In this document: positions 6,066-12,254 of the stretch, piece after piece
Numbering within the stretch: position 1 is the first letter of the stretch
Layout: every line of letters starts with the position of its first letter
Assembly (NCBI GenBank): GCA_948616425.1
Contig: CAPGBJ010000092.1
Location: 1 to 18,031, forward strand
Direction of reading: 5' to 3'
Origin: an uncultured Oscillospiraceae bacterium
GTDB taxonomy: Bacteria; Bacillota; Clostridia; Oscillospirales; Oscillospiraceae
Length of the DNA: 18,031 nucleotides
The notes under the pieces: model-generated
The model's input: the letters and a program-made list of their open reading frames with translations, nothing else
What the model was told of the DNA's origin: nothing
Database searches by the model: none
Program-made: the position numbers and the translations under genes

Positions 6066-6353
6066 ATGTATTACAACACCCATGAAAGCGGAAAGCGGCT
6101 CCAGTCCCTCCGCAAAGAACACGGCATGACACAGGTGCAGCTGGCGGAAAAACTGAACATCAGCCTGGACCATCTGCGGAAGATCGAGGGCGGACAGCGC
6201 GGATGCTCCGTGGACCTGCTGGTTGTCCTCTCCGACACCTTTGGCGTGAGCATGGACTTCCTCGTACTCGGCAGGGGCAGAACCGCCGCAGAGACAAAGG
6301 ACAGGCTCCAGTCCCTGATAGACGGGCTTGCGGCTCTGAAAGAATCGCTGTAA
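6066..6353 (+). CDS. Small XRE-family transcriptional regulator
   Basis: The 95-residue protein is a single HTH domain at about residues 8-63 (GMTQVQLAEKLNISLDHLRKIEGG) with a short helical tail (RLQSLIDGLAALKESL) that could dimerise. I place the start at ATG 6066, after GGAAAGGA. A frame open from 5883 would run through the terminator hairpin and has no ribosome site, so it is rejected. The gene is preceded by the candidate structured leader and followed directly by O block copy 3, where the DUF3847 reading frame would otherwise be expected. The junction suggests this gene replaced the 5' part of a DUF3847 gene. Confidence 0.8.
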   Translation: MYYNTHESGKRLQSLRKEHGMTQVQLAEKLNISLDHLRKIEGGQRGCSVDLLVVLSDTFGVSMDFLVLGRGRTAAETKDRLQSLIDGLAALKESL

Positions 6354-6365
6354 TACCGTAAACGC

Positions 6366-6490
6366 CGCAGGAGGGCAGCGCAGACGGGGGCGCGGCGCAG
6401 GGGTAACGGAGGTTCGCCGGGGCGGGGCGTGTACTTCCTCTCCCCGGCTCTGCCGAGCGTTGCCACACCGCTATCGTGCGTCGGAGGGTA
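6366..6490 (-). repeat. O block copy 3: DUF3847 3' tail plus oriT-like sequence, inverted
   Basis: Positions 6368-6406 read QEGSADGGAAQG and a stop on the plus strand, matching the C-terminus of the DUF3847 protein at 3103-3456 (AQEDGTDGSAAQG). No start or body of the gene precedes it. Read on the minus strand the block shares CGTTACCCCTGCGCCGCGC with copy 2, and then GGAAGTACACGCCCCG where copy 1 has its candidate nick region. It lies beyond the 3' end of the gene at 6512-6994, as O copy 1 does in unit 1. Confidence 0.6.
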
Positions 6491-6511
6491 TCAGTAGAGA
6501 ACTGGTATCTG

Positions 6512-6994
6512 TCACAGCCAATCTATCAATCTTCGTAAAAAGCCCTTTGGAGAACTTGTTTTTTCATTGTGGTCAGCAGAAAGTGTTTGCTCCCAATCTG
6601 GTGAAATGTTCAAGATTGTCCCAAAACTTTTGAGCGTAAATATTCCATCGTTATGCTCGAAAACAACATCAAATTGTGTGTTTTCCTCTGTTCCCCAATA
6701 TTCGAGAATGACATTAGGCTCGTCAATAAAAACAATCGCTACAACATAAGGAAATTGGCTACTCTTACTATGTAGATTATCGAACTTTTGAGTAGTATTA
6801 TCAAGGTCGCAAATACTTTGTGCTACCAAAGTAATAAAGGGCTTTAGCCGTTCAAATTCCTCTGTATGGCCTTGTAAATCAACCACAATATCGTAATTTT
6901 CTTCGCTTGAAATATATACCTCTGACCCATTTACTATTTGCAATTTGCTGGGGTCAGTAACAAATTTTGTAGCATCTGAATATCGGTTATACAT
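6512..6994 (-). CDS. Hypothetical soluble protein (second cargo gene, unit 3)
   Basis: This 160-residue acidic cytoplasmic protein has no signal peptide or membrane segment. It looks mostly beta-stranded (YVVAIVFIDEPNVILEYWGTEENTQFDVVFEH), which is common in small immunity-type folds, but I recognise no family. The ATG at 6994 follows GGAGG. It is AT-rich compared with the surrounding backbone. Repeat R2 copy 2 lies just upstream and O block copy 3 just downstream, as for the gene at 1027 in unit 1. The two second-position genes show no evident similarity, so the position is conserved but the content is not. Confidence 0.65.
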   Translation of the reverse strand: MYNRYSDATKFVTDPSKLQIVNGSEVYISSEENYDIVVDLQGHTEEFERLKPFITLVAQSICDLDNTTQKFDNLHSKSSQFPYVVAIVFIDEPNVILEYWGTEENTQFDVVFEHNDGIFTLKSFGTILNISPDWEQTLSADHNEKTSSPKGFLRRLIDWL

Positions 6995-7033
6995 TCGCTG
7001 CCCTCCAAAATCTTAAAATTTCTATTGCCCGGA

Positions 7034-7070
7034 CTGCGTGACCGAGGTACGCATGGGCAACAGCGGCCTC
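7034..7070 (-). repeat. Repeat R2, copy 2
   Basis: This is the inverted partner of 947-983 (35 of 37 positions). It begins at the stop codon of the lipoprotein gene. On the plus strand, 7019-7084 reads FYCPDCVTEVRMGNSGLTVSG without a start; the CPDC suggests the remnant of a zinc-ribbon-type protein. Confidence 0.7.
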
Positions 7071-8091
7071 ACCGTGTCTGGCTGTCTTGCTGGTACACAA
7101 TCGAAATGCCCATATTTTCTCGCTCCCAGGTGCAGTATCCCTTATAGACCTCATCTTCATATTCTGGCTCATCTCCGGGATATAATGCAGGAAAGATGGA
7201 AATGCTGGAAAAGCCGGTGTCCACAGAATAATCGCTTTCCAGCACCTCCCGAATATCACAGCGATACAGTCCGTTGTCTGTATGCAGGTAAAAGAACATC
7301 TCCCGTACTGTGATCTTGGTTCGGCCTATCGTTTCAATGTTTTGCGTCCATGTATAAGGCTCCCAAGAGATAACCTGTTCACTTAAAAAATCCATCAATT
7401 CGGATGCGTTCTCCTGCAAGCCCTCCGCATTTCTCTTTGCTGTTATAGAAAATATGTCACAAAATTCATCCGGGTTCCCCGCCTCACTCAACTGCATCAG
7501 CATCTCCACGGGCGAAGAACCCACGGAAATATCCGGCGGTAGGTCCTCTATCCGATATACGATAGAACTCCCTGGCAACGCCTTCGGCGCATATTCCCAG
7601 GATAATTCCTCCGGATAAATGGAGATGCTTGAAAAACCAATCGTTTCTTTTTGGGTGTCATTTCTTATAACATCCGAAATATCACACCTGTAAGTTCCGC
7701 TGTTTGTCTGAAACTCATAAAAGGCAACGCTTTTTGAAATCGTGATCCCACTTCTTCTGTCCACATTCCCACCACCGCTGATAAAATCCCAGGCTGTGAC
7801 ATTTTCTTTTGTAAAGCGTATCAACTCCCGAATCTGTTCAGAAAGCCTCTCCACATTTTCCCGCACATCAGGGGAAAATACCGCATAGATATAATCGACA
7901 TCCTCCGCCTCTATCAGTTCCATCAGCTTTTCCATTGTTTTTCTTGGAACATTGAACGGCTTGTATTCTCCGTCTACAATCAGCTCTGTGTGTTCCGATG
8001 TAAAAAGGTTTATATGACAGCCACAGAGCAACACACAAAGGAGTAATGAGAACGCCATTCTCAATCGCCTTTTGAATTTAATCATATACAT
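7069..8091 (-). CDS. Two-domain lipoprotein, DUF5104-like (first cargo gene, unit 3)
   Basis: The 340-residue protein has a lipoprotein signal: a basic start (KFKRRLRM), a hydrophobic core and the lipobox LCGC, with the lipid on about Cys25. The mature part is an internal duplication. Each half has a helical segment (about MEKLMELIEAEDVDYIYAVF and EMLMQLSEAGNPDEFCDIF) and then a beta segment containing GTYRCDI or GLYRCDI and GFSSISI. This resembles tandem DUF5104-type domains of clostridial lipoproteins; the assignment is from memory of the family pattern. ATG 8091 follows GGAGGA. Promoter block P copy 3 drives it. An extended frame from 8217 would run through the promoter, so I rejected it. 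Confidence 0.72.
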   Translation of the reverse strand: MYMIKFKRRLRMAFSLLLCVLLCGCHINLFTSEHTELIVDGEYKPFNVPRKTMEKLMELIEAEDVDYIYAVFSPDVRENVERLSEQIRELIRFTKENVTAWDFISGGGNVDRRSGITISKSVAFYEFQTNSGTYRCDISDVIRNDTQKETIGFSSISIYPEELSWEYAPKALPGSSIVYRIEDLPPDISVGSSPVEMLMQLSEAGNPDEFCDIFSITAKRNAEGLQENASELMDFLSEQVISWEPYTWTQNIETIGRTKITVREMFFYLHTDNGLYRCDIREVLESDYSVDTGFSSISIFPALYPGDEPEYEDEVYKGYCTWERENMGISIVYQQDSQTR

Positions 8092-8119
8092 GAAAATTCC
8101 TCCGCCGTTGTTTGTATCC

Positions 8120-8192
8120 AGTTTACCACATTGGGTCCCATTTTTCCACCACCAGCCATCAAAGAATTTCAAAAAATCAACCTCGCTCCTGC
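8120..8192 (-). promoter_or_regulatory. Conserved cargo promoter block P, copy 3
   Basis: On the minus strand the candidate -35 TGGAAA (8148-8143) and -10 TAAACT (8125-8120) are 17 bases apart, as in copies 1 and 2. The flanking TTTGAAATTCTTTGATGG is shared too. The copy drives the lipoprotein gene that starts at 8091, with a matching GGAGG ribosome site. Confidence 0.65.
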
Positions 8193-8214
8193 CAAAATCG
8201 GCGGGAGCGTTTTT
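8184..8214 (+). terminator. Intrinsic terminator at the edge of promoter block P copy 3
   Basis: CGCTCCTGCC (8184-8193) pairs with GGCGGGAGCG (8200-8209), followed by TTTTT. It mirrors the minus-strand terminator at 1538-1568, so the P block carries a promoter on one strand and a terminator on the other. Confidence 0.7.
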
Positions 8215-8249
8215 CATGGAGCGGCCCTTAAAACCTCGCTGTAAAAGAC

Positions 8250-8726
8250 AGGATGCCCTCAGAGGGTCGGTTATGGGGGCAAAGATGCCCTTCCCGTCCC
8301 TCTGGAAAGGCCGAAAATTCCTCTAAAATTAAATCATCGGCCGGGGCGACCTGGCTGGCGGGACTTTGAAAATTGAATACACAGCCATCAGGAAGTCTTG
8401 GAAACAAGACCACGTTACTGTCTGGAATAGCCTGTGCAGCGGAGCGCCACGATCCCCGGCTTTGGGAGGAGCGATACATCCGACTGAAAATGCCAAGTTG
8501 CTCTTGGTTTGGCGATGACAACGGACAGCGATAATGATACTTCCGTAATTCGCGGCCCGGCCACAAAGAAGGCGGGGAGGTTAGACGCCTATGAGAGCAG
8601 CTTCGCAAGCTGACGAGCCTGATGGTTCCCACGGTTCCGGGGTGTCGAGGACAAATAGGGGCTGAAAACACGCTTTATGATTTTTAAGGCTGCCCCATAT
8701 GCTTTTTACGTTGTGGGGCGGCTTTT
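8250..8726 (+). ncRNA. Candidate large structured noncoding RNA
   Basis: No credible gene fills this stretch. Instead there is a chain of hairpins. CAGAGGG (8260-8266) pairs with CCCTCTG (8298-8304) around GGGCA-AAGA-TGCCC (8277-8290). GGCCGA pairs with TCGGCC (8309-8342). CCTGGCTG pairs with CAGCC-ATC-AGG near 8351-8391. GTCTTG-GAAA-CAAGAC (8395-8410) has a GNRA loop. GCCAAG pairs with CTTGG-TTT-GGC near 8491-8513, ACGGA with TCCGT near 8520-8545, and CAGCTT-CGC-AAGCTG near 8599-8613. The block ends in a terminator-like hairpin, AAGGCTGCCCCA (8686-8697) with TGGGGCGGCTTTT (8714-8726). The 5' end is unknown. The class could be one of the large bacterial ornate RNAs or new; I do not recognise it. 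Confidence 0.5.
8686..8726 (+). terminator. Intrinsic terminator upstream of the PemK-like gene
   Basis: AAGGCTGCCCCA pairs with TGGGGCGGCTT, allowing one mismatch and wobble pairs, and ends in TTTT. It closes the candidate RNA, or it regulates entry into the toxin gene 30 bases downstream. Confidence 0.65.
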
Positions 8727-8755
8727 ACATACCTGGAAAAGGAGGGAATTACCAT

Positions 8756-9148
8756 ATGGAAAACAAATTTCACGACTTTCACCGTGGCGAGATATACTTC
8801 GCCAGCCTGGACCCTGTGTACGGGCATGAGCAGGGCGGGACGCGCCCGGTGCTGATCCTCCAGAACGATGTGGGCAACTTCTACTCGCCCACCGTTATCG
8901 TCACGGCGGCCACCCGCAGGACCTTCAAGAAGCCCACCCAGCCGACCCATGTGGTGCTGGATGACGCGGAGGGGTTGGAGCCGTCCCTGTTCATGCTGGA
9001 GGTCATCCGTACCATCGACAAGCGGCGGGTGCGTAACTATGTGGGGAAACTCACCGAGGAGCAGATGGAGCGTATTGACGCCGCCCTGCGGGTCAGCCTC
9101 CGGCTTGACGAGGACGCTTTCCTCCCTGTGGACATGGAGGCGCCCTAA
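8756..9148 (+). CDS. PemK/MazF-family toxin (mRNA endoribonuclease)
   Basis: The 130-residue protein has the PemK/MazF fold signature: GEIYFASLDPVYGHEQGGTRPVLILQND at residues 10-37, then a segment SPTVIVTAATRR and a C-terminal TIDKRRV near the RNA-binding region. Family members cut mRNA at short sequences and are normally held inactive by a partner antitoxin. I found no MazE- or AbrB-like antitoxin gene upstream or downstream. ATG 8756 follows AAAGGAGG; an extension from 8699 would run through the terminator hairpin. The stop overlaps the ATG of the ParB-like gene by one base, so the two are translationally linked, which is unusual. Confidence 0.85.
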   Translation: MENKFHDFHRGEIYFASLDPVYGHEQGGTRPVLILQNDVGNFYSPTVIVTAATRRTFKKPTQPTHVVLDDAEGLEPSLFMLEVIRTIDKRRVRNYVGKLTEEQMERIDAALRVSLRLDEDAFLPVDMEAP

Positions 9149-10098
9149 TGGACAAGCTCATCATCGACCCGGAGTTCCGGGACAAGATACCGCCGCTGAC
9201 CGAGGAGGAGTTTACCTTGCTGGAGGAAAACATCCTGACCGATGGGGCGGTCTTTTCGCCCCTCATCGTCTGGGACAACATCATCCTGGACGGCCACAAC
9301 CGCTATGAGATCATCCAGAGGCACCCGGAGCTGACCTATGCCGTCCAAAAGCTGCCCATTGATAATCGGTACGAGGCCATAGCTTGGATTTGCAAGCACC
9401 AGCTTGGCAGGCGGAACCTGACGCCCCAGCAGAAGAAGTACCTGATTGGGCAGAGGTACGAGGCAGAGAAAAAGGCATACGGGGCAAATGATGGGTTCCG
9501 TGGCAATCAGCACTCTTGCGTGGTAAGTGACCAAATTGGTCACTTACCAGACACCAAAAATACACGGGCGCAGATTGCCGAGGAAACCCATACCAGTCAG
9601 GGATATGTTCAACGCGCCAATTATTATGCAAAAGGCGTGGATGCTGCCGAGGAAGTCCTACCCGGTATTAAACAGGAAATTCTCACAGGAGCAATCAAGC
9701 CCACGGAAACGGCGGTGGCCGCTGTCGCAAAGGCAGAGCCGGAGGAACGCCCTAAACTTGCCGCCGCCCTGAAAGTCACCAAGGACGGCAGGGCAAATAG
9801 GTCAAAGAAACCGCAGCCTGCCTATCACAAGGCCCCGCCCATACCCTCAAAGAGGGCGGAGATACAGAAGATCGCGGAAATATCCGCAGAGATGGAGCGT
9901 CCCAGGTTCCTTGTTACAGAGGACTCCATGCTCCATTCGCTGGAGGGGGAGGTCGGCTCGTTCATCGAGCTGTGCGACCATTTCTTCCGGGAGTATCCAA
10001 GGCTTTTGTCGGATGACCTCTACAAGCGGGAAATCATCCGCATTATGCAGACACTGAAACAATACATCGTAACCATCGAGGGAGGAAACGAAAAATGA
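9148..10098 (+). CDS. ParB/Srx-fold DNA-binding protein
   Basis: The 316-residue protein starts with a ParB N-terminal domain (DGHNRYE at residues 48-54). A KorB/ParB-type HTH follows at about residues 120-165 (TRAQIAEETHTSQGYVQRANYYAKGVDAA), then a basic linker (KDGRANRSKKPQPA) and a helical C-terminal domain that may dimerise. ParB proteins bind parS sites and spread or load clamps, here perhaps for partition or regulation of the element. The start ATG overlaps the PemK stop (TAATG), with GGAGG upstream. No ParA is visible in the window. A perfect 29-base palindrome lies inside this gene (9521-9549) and could be its own binding site. Confidence 0.8.
   Translation: MDKLIIDPEFRDKIPPLTEEEFTLLEENILTDGAVFSPLIVWDNIILDGHNRYEIIQRHPELTYAVQKLPIDNRYEAIAWICKHQLGRRNLTPQQKKYLIGQRYEAEKKAYGANDGFRGNQHSCVVSDQIGHLPDTKNTRAQIAEETHTSQGYVQRANYYAKGVDAAEEVLPGIKQEILTGAIKPTETAVAAVAKAEPEERPKLAAALKVTKDGRANRSKKPQPAYHKAPPIPSKRAEIQKIAEISAEMERPRFLVTEDSMLHSLEGEVGSFIELCDHFFREYPRLLSDDLYKREIIRIMQTLKQYIVTIEGGNEK
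9521..9549. promoter_or_regulatory. Perfect 29-base palindrome inside the ParB-like gene (parS-like candidate)
   Basis: TGGTAAGTGACCAA (9521-9534) and TTGGTCACTTACCA (9536-9549) are perfect reverse complements around a single A. Such a long exact palindrome is unlikely by chance and lies in a variable linker-coding part of the gene. It is a good candidate for a centromere or operator site of the encoded protein. Confidence 0.6.
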
Positions 10099-10874
10099 AC
10101 ACAAAAAATCTCTTTTGCCGGGAGATCACGCTGGACAGCCGGGAACTGACTGTCCCCCGCACTACTTACCAGCGCACCCTGAACGAGGACCGGGTCCGCA
10201 AGATCGCCGCCGAGTTCGATGAGCGCATCGCCAACGAGCCGAAGGTCAGCAGCCGGGGCGGGCGCTACTATGTGTTCGACGGCCAGCACACCATCGCCGC
10301 CCGGAAGTTCCTCAACGGTGGGCGGGACCTGCCCATCCGCTGCAAGGTGTTCTACGGCCTGTCCGAGCGGGACGAGGCGCTCCTGTTCGCCCAGCAGACG
10401 GGCGCGTCCGCCAGCCTGACCGCCGGGGCGCGGTTCCGTGCGCTGGTCTACGGCGGGGACAAGGAGGCGCTGGCGTTCCAGAAAGTGACCGAGGCCGTGG
10501 GTCTGTGCGTGGACTGCAAGCAGACCAGGGGTGTGAAGCGGCTGGCCTGCATCAGCACCGCCTTTGAGCTTTACAAGAAAGTGGGGAGCGGTGTCTACCG
10601 GGAGGCCATGCAGACCATTGTGGACGCATGGAAAGGCGACCCGGATTCCCTCCGGGCGGAGACAGTGCAGGGCATTGTGGAGTTCGTGGACCTCTACTAC
10701 GGCGAGTACAGCCGTAAGCGGCTGGTGACGAGGCTGCGCCAGGTCGATCCGGTCATCATCTTCCGGGAGGGGCGGGCCATGACCAGCCTGCCGGGGTACA
10801 AGAGGTATCTCTATCAGGTGTACCGTATCTACAACGGCTCCAGCGCAAAGACCGCCCTGCCGATGAAGTTTTGA
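10095..10874 (+). CDS. Second ParB-like protein with DGQHT motif (DUF6551-like)
   Basis: The 259-residue protein has a ParB/Srx-like N-terminal domain with FDGQHTIAA at residues 61-69, in the place of the usual DGHHR-type motif. A helical domain follows with TAGARFRALVYGGDKEA, and a basic C-terminal part. I believe this is the DUF6551 type, often found next to ParB in clostridial elements; the name is from memory. The first codon overlaps the upstream ParB stop (ATGA), so it is translationally coupled. It may form a complex with the first ParB protein or act as an antagonist. A 12-bp stem with wobble pairs lies just after the stop, 10886-10915, and precedes the radical SAM gene. Confidence 0.72.
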   Translation: MNTKNLFCREITLDSRELTVPRTTYQRTLNEDRVRKIAAEFDERIANEPKVSSRGGRYYVFDGQHTIAARKFLNGGRDLPIRCKVFYGLSERDEALLFAQQTGASASLTAGARFRALVYGGDKEALAFQKVTEAVGLCVDCKQTRGVKRLACISTAFELYKKVGSGVYREAMQTIVDAWKGDPDSLRAETVQGIVEFVDLYYGEYSRKRLVTRLRQVDPVIIFREGRAMTSLPGYKRYLYQVYRIYNGSSAKTALPMKF

Positions 10875-10885
10875 GAAATCTGAGC

Positions 10886-10915
10886 GAAGCGTCTGCCTTT
10901 GGGGGTGGGCGCTTC
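10886..10915 (+). terminator. Hairpin between the second ParB-like and radical SAM genes
   Basis: GAAGCGTCTGCC (10886-10897) pairs with GGTGGGCGCTTC (10904-10915) as RNA, using three G-U wobbles. The following bases TCCTTGTT are only moderately T-rich, so it is a weak terminator or a processing signal rather than a clear stop. Confidence 0.45.
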
Positions 10916-10941
10916 TCCTTGTTCCACGGGGAGGTGGGTTT

Positions 10942-11850
10942 ATGAAGATCGGGCTTATTGATGTGGACAGCCACCGATGGCCGAACCTGTGCCTGATGAA
11001 ACTGTCCGCCTACCACAAAGCCCAGGGCGATGTTGTGGAGTGGTGGACTCCAGAGGGGCTGTATGACATCGTTTATAAGAGCCGGGTGTTCACGGACACC
11101 TACTCAAAGGATACGGCCTCTGTCACCAACGCCGACCGGCTTATCTGTGGCGGCACGGGCTACGGTCCGGGACCTGACCTGCCGGACGCTGTGGAGCATA
11201 GCCGCCCGGACTACGGCCTGTACCCGCAGTTTCCCGATACCGCCTATGGATTCCTCACAAGGGGCTGCCCGAACCGATGTGGGTTCTGTATCGTGTCCGG
11301 CAAGGAGGGGGTGCGGAGCGTCAATGTGGCCGACCTCTCCGAGTTCTGGGGCGGGGAGAATGAGATCAAGCTGATGGACGCCAATCTGCTGGCCTGCCCC
11401 GACCATGAGCGGCTGCTGGAACAGCTTGCCGCCAGCCGTGCCTATGTGGACTTCTCCCAAGGGCTGGACATCCGGCTCATCACGCCGGACAATGTGGCGC
11501 TCCTGAACAAGGTGCGGACAAAAACCGTTCATTTTGCGTGGGACAACCCCAACGCCGACCTGACCGGCTTTTTTCAGCGGTTCTCGGAGCTGTCCAAGAT
11601 CAGGGACTTCCGGCGCAAGCGGGTCTATGTGCTGACGAATTGGAACAGCACCCATGAGCAGGACCTCTACCGGGTGGACACCCTGCGGCGGATGGGCTTT
11701 GACCCCTATGTCATGGTGTATGAGCGCCCCACCGCGCCGCCCATCACCCGGCATCTCCAGCGGTGGGTGAACAATAAGCGGATTTTCCGCACTGTGGAGA
11801 ACTTTGCGGACTACGAACCTGTGAAAAAACTGGGAGGGGAGAAAAAATAA
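10942..11850 (+). CDS. Radical SAM protein of unknown substrate
   Basis: The 302-residue protein carries CPNRCGFC with Cys109, Cys113 and Cys116, the CxxxCxxC that binds the [4Fe-4S] cluster used to split S-adenosylmethionine. The first ~100 residues look like the B12-binding-type or Rossmann-like N-terminal domain seen in MiaB/Elp3-related radical SAM proteins (IGLIDVDSHRWPNLCLMKLS). The remainder is a partial TIM barrel. Its substrate cannot be inferred. A GGAGGTGGGTTT ribosome site precedes ATG 10942. It sits after the two ParB-like genes on the same strand, so it may belong to that module, for example in modifying a protein or RNA. It is compact for a radical SAM enzyme and shows no SPASM-type extra cluster. 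Confidence 0.82.
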   Translation: MKIGLIDVDSHRWPNLCLMKLSAYHKAQGDVVEWWTPEGLYDIVYKSRVFTDTYSKDTASVTNADRLICGGTGYGPGPDLPDAVEHSRPDYGLYPQFPDTAYGFLTRGCPNRCGFCIVSGKEGVRSVNVADLSEFWGGENEIKLMDANLLACPDHERLLEQLAASRAYVDFSQGLDIRLITPDNVALLNKVRTKTVHFAWDNPNADLTGFFQRFSELSKIRDFRRKRVYVLTNWNSTHEQDLYRVDTLRRMGFDPYVMVYERPTAPPITRHLQRWVNNKRIFRTVENFADYEPVKKLGGEKK

Positions 11851-11999
11851 CCTTGTCCTATGCGCGGATAGCCTGTCCGTTGTCATTTTCAGGTTTGTCC
11901 ACCCCATAAGATGTTGAAAGCAGCCAAACTGCAATACCCGAAGGATGGCAACCCCGTTCCAGCGGCGCGCCGTCCCACCGGGGGATTGGAGGTATCTCT

Positions 12000-12239
12000 A
12001 TGACCGAAGCGATGAAGAATGTTGACCCCCGCAAGGTGGACAGATCGGCGCTCCGTGACCGCAGCACCGTCCTCATTGACCCGGACGCCCCCACCGAGGA
12101 GCGCATCCGTGCCTGGATCGAACAGCTGGGCAACCCCTATGTCTACCTGGACGGCGGCGTGGTGGTGAAATTGAGCTTTGCGGACAGGGGCGAGACCATC
12201 GAGGACCGCATCAACGCCCTTTACCTTGCCGGGGCCTGA
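12000..12239 (+). CDS. Small conserved protein next to serine recombinases (DUF6870-like)
   Basis: The 79-residue protein reads MTEAMKNVDPRKVDRSALRDR and later VYLDGGVVVKLSFADRGETIEDRI. I recognise it as the type of short protein found just before serine recombinases in clostridial elements, and I believe it is DUF6870, from memory. ATG 12000 follows GGAGGT. It is 100 bases upstream of the first recombinase and on the same strand. It could be an accessory or directionality factor, which is inference. The 149 bases between the radical SAM gene and this one contain no other feature I could support. Confidence 0.65.
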   Translation: MTEAMKNVDPRKVDRSALRDRSTVLIDPDAPTEERIRAWIEQLGNPYVYLDGGVVVKLSFADRGETIEDRINALYLAGA

Positions 12240-12254
12240 CATCCTTGTGTGTTC

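Noticed and set aside
5883..6353. Extended form of the small XRE gene starting at 5883
   Set aside because: The extra 61 codons would translate the terminator hairpin, have no ribosome site, and do not resemble the family; ATG 6066 has both a ribosome site and the standard domain start.
8228..8671. Minus-strand open frame of 147 codons in the gap before the toxin gene
   Set aside because: It has no ribosome site or recognisable motif, and the hairpin chain and plus-strand terminator fit a structured RNA better.
8250..8726. Group II intron, T-box, tmRNA or RNase P RNA in the noncoding stretch
   Set aside because: I found no GTGCG 5' end with a domain V, no T-box GGTGG-ACCGCG segment, and none of the conserved tmRNA or RNase P core sequences; no reverse transcriptase gene is near.
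11104..11934. Minus-strand open frame of 276 codons
   Set aside because: It is antisense to the radical SAM gene and its codons follow from that gene's base bias.
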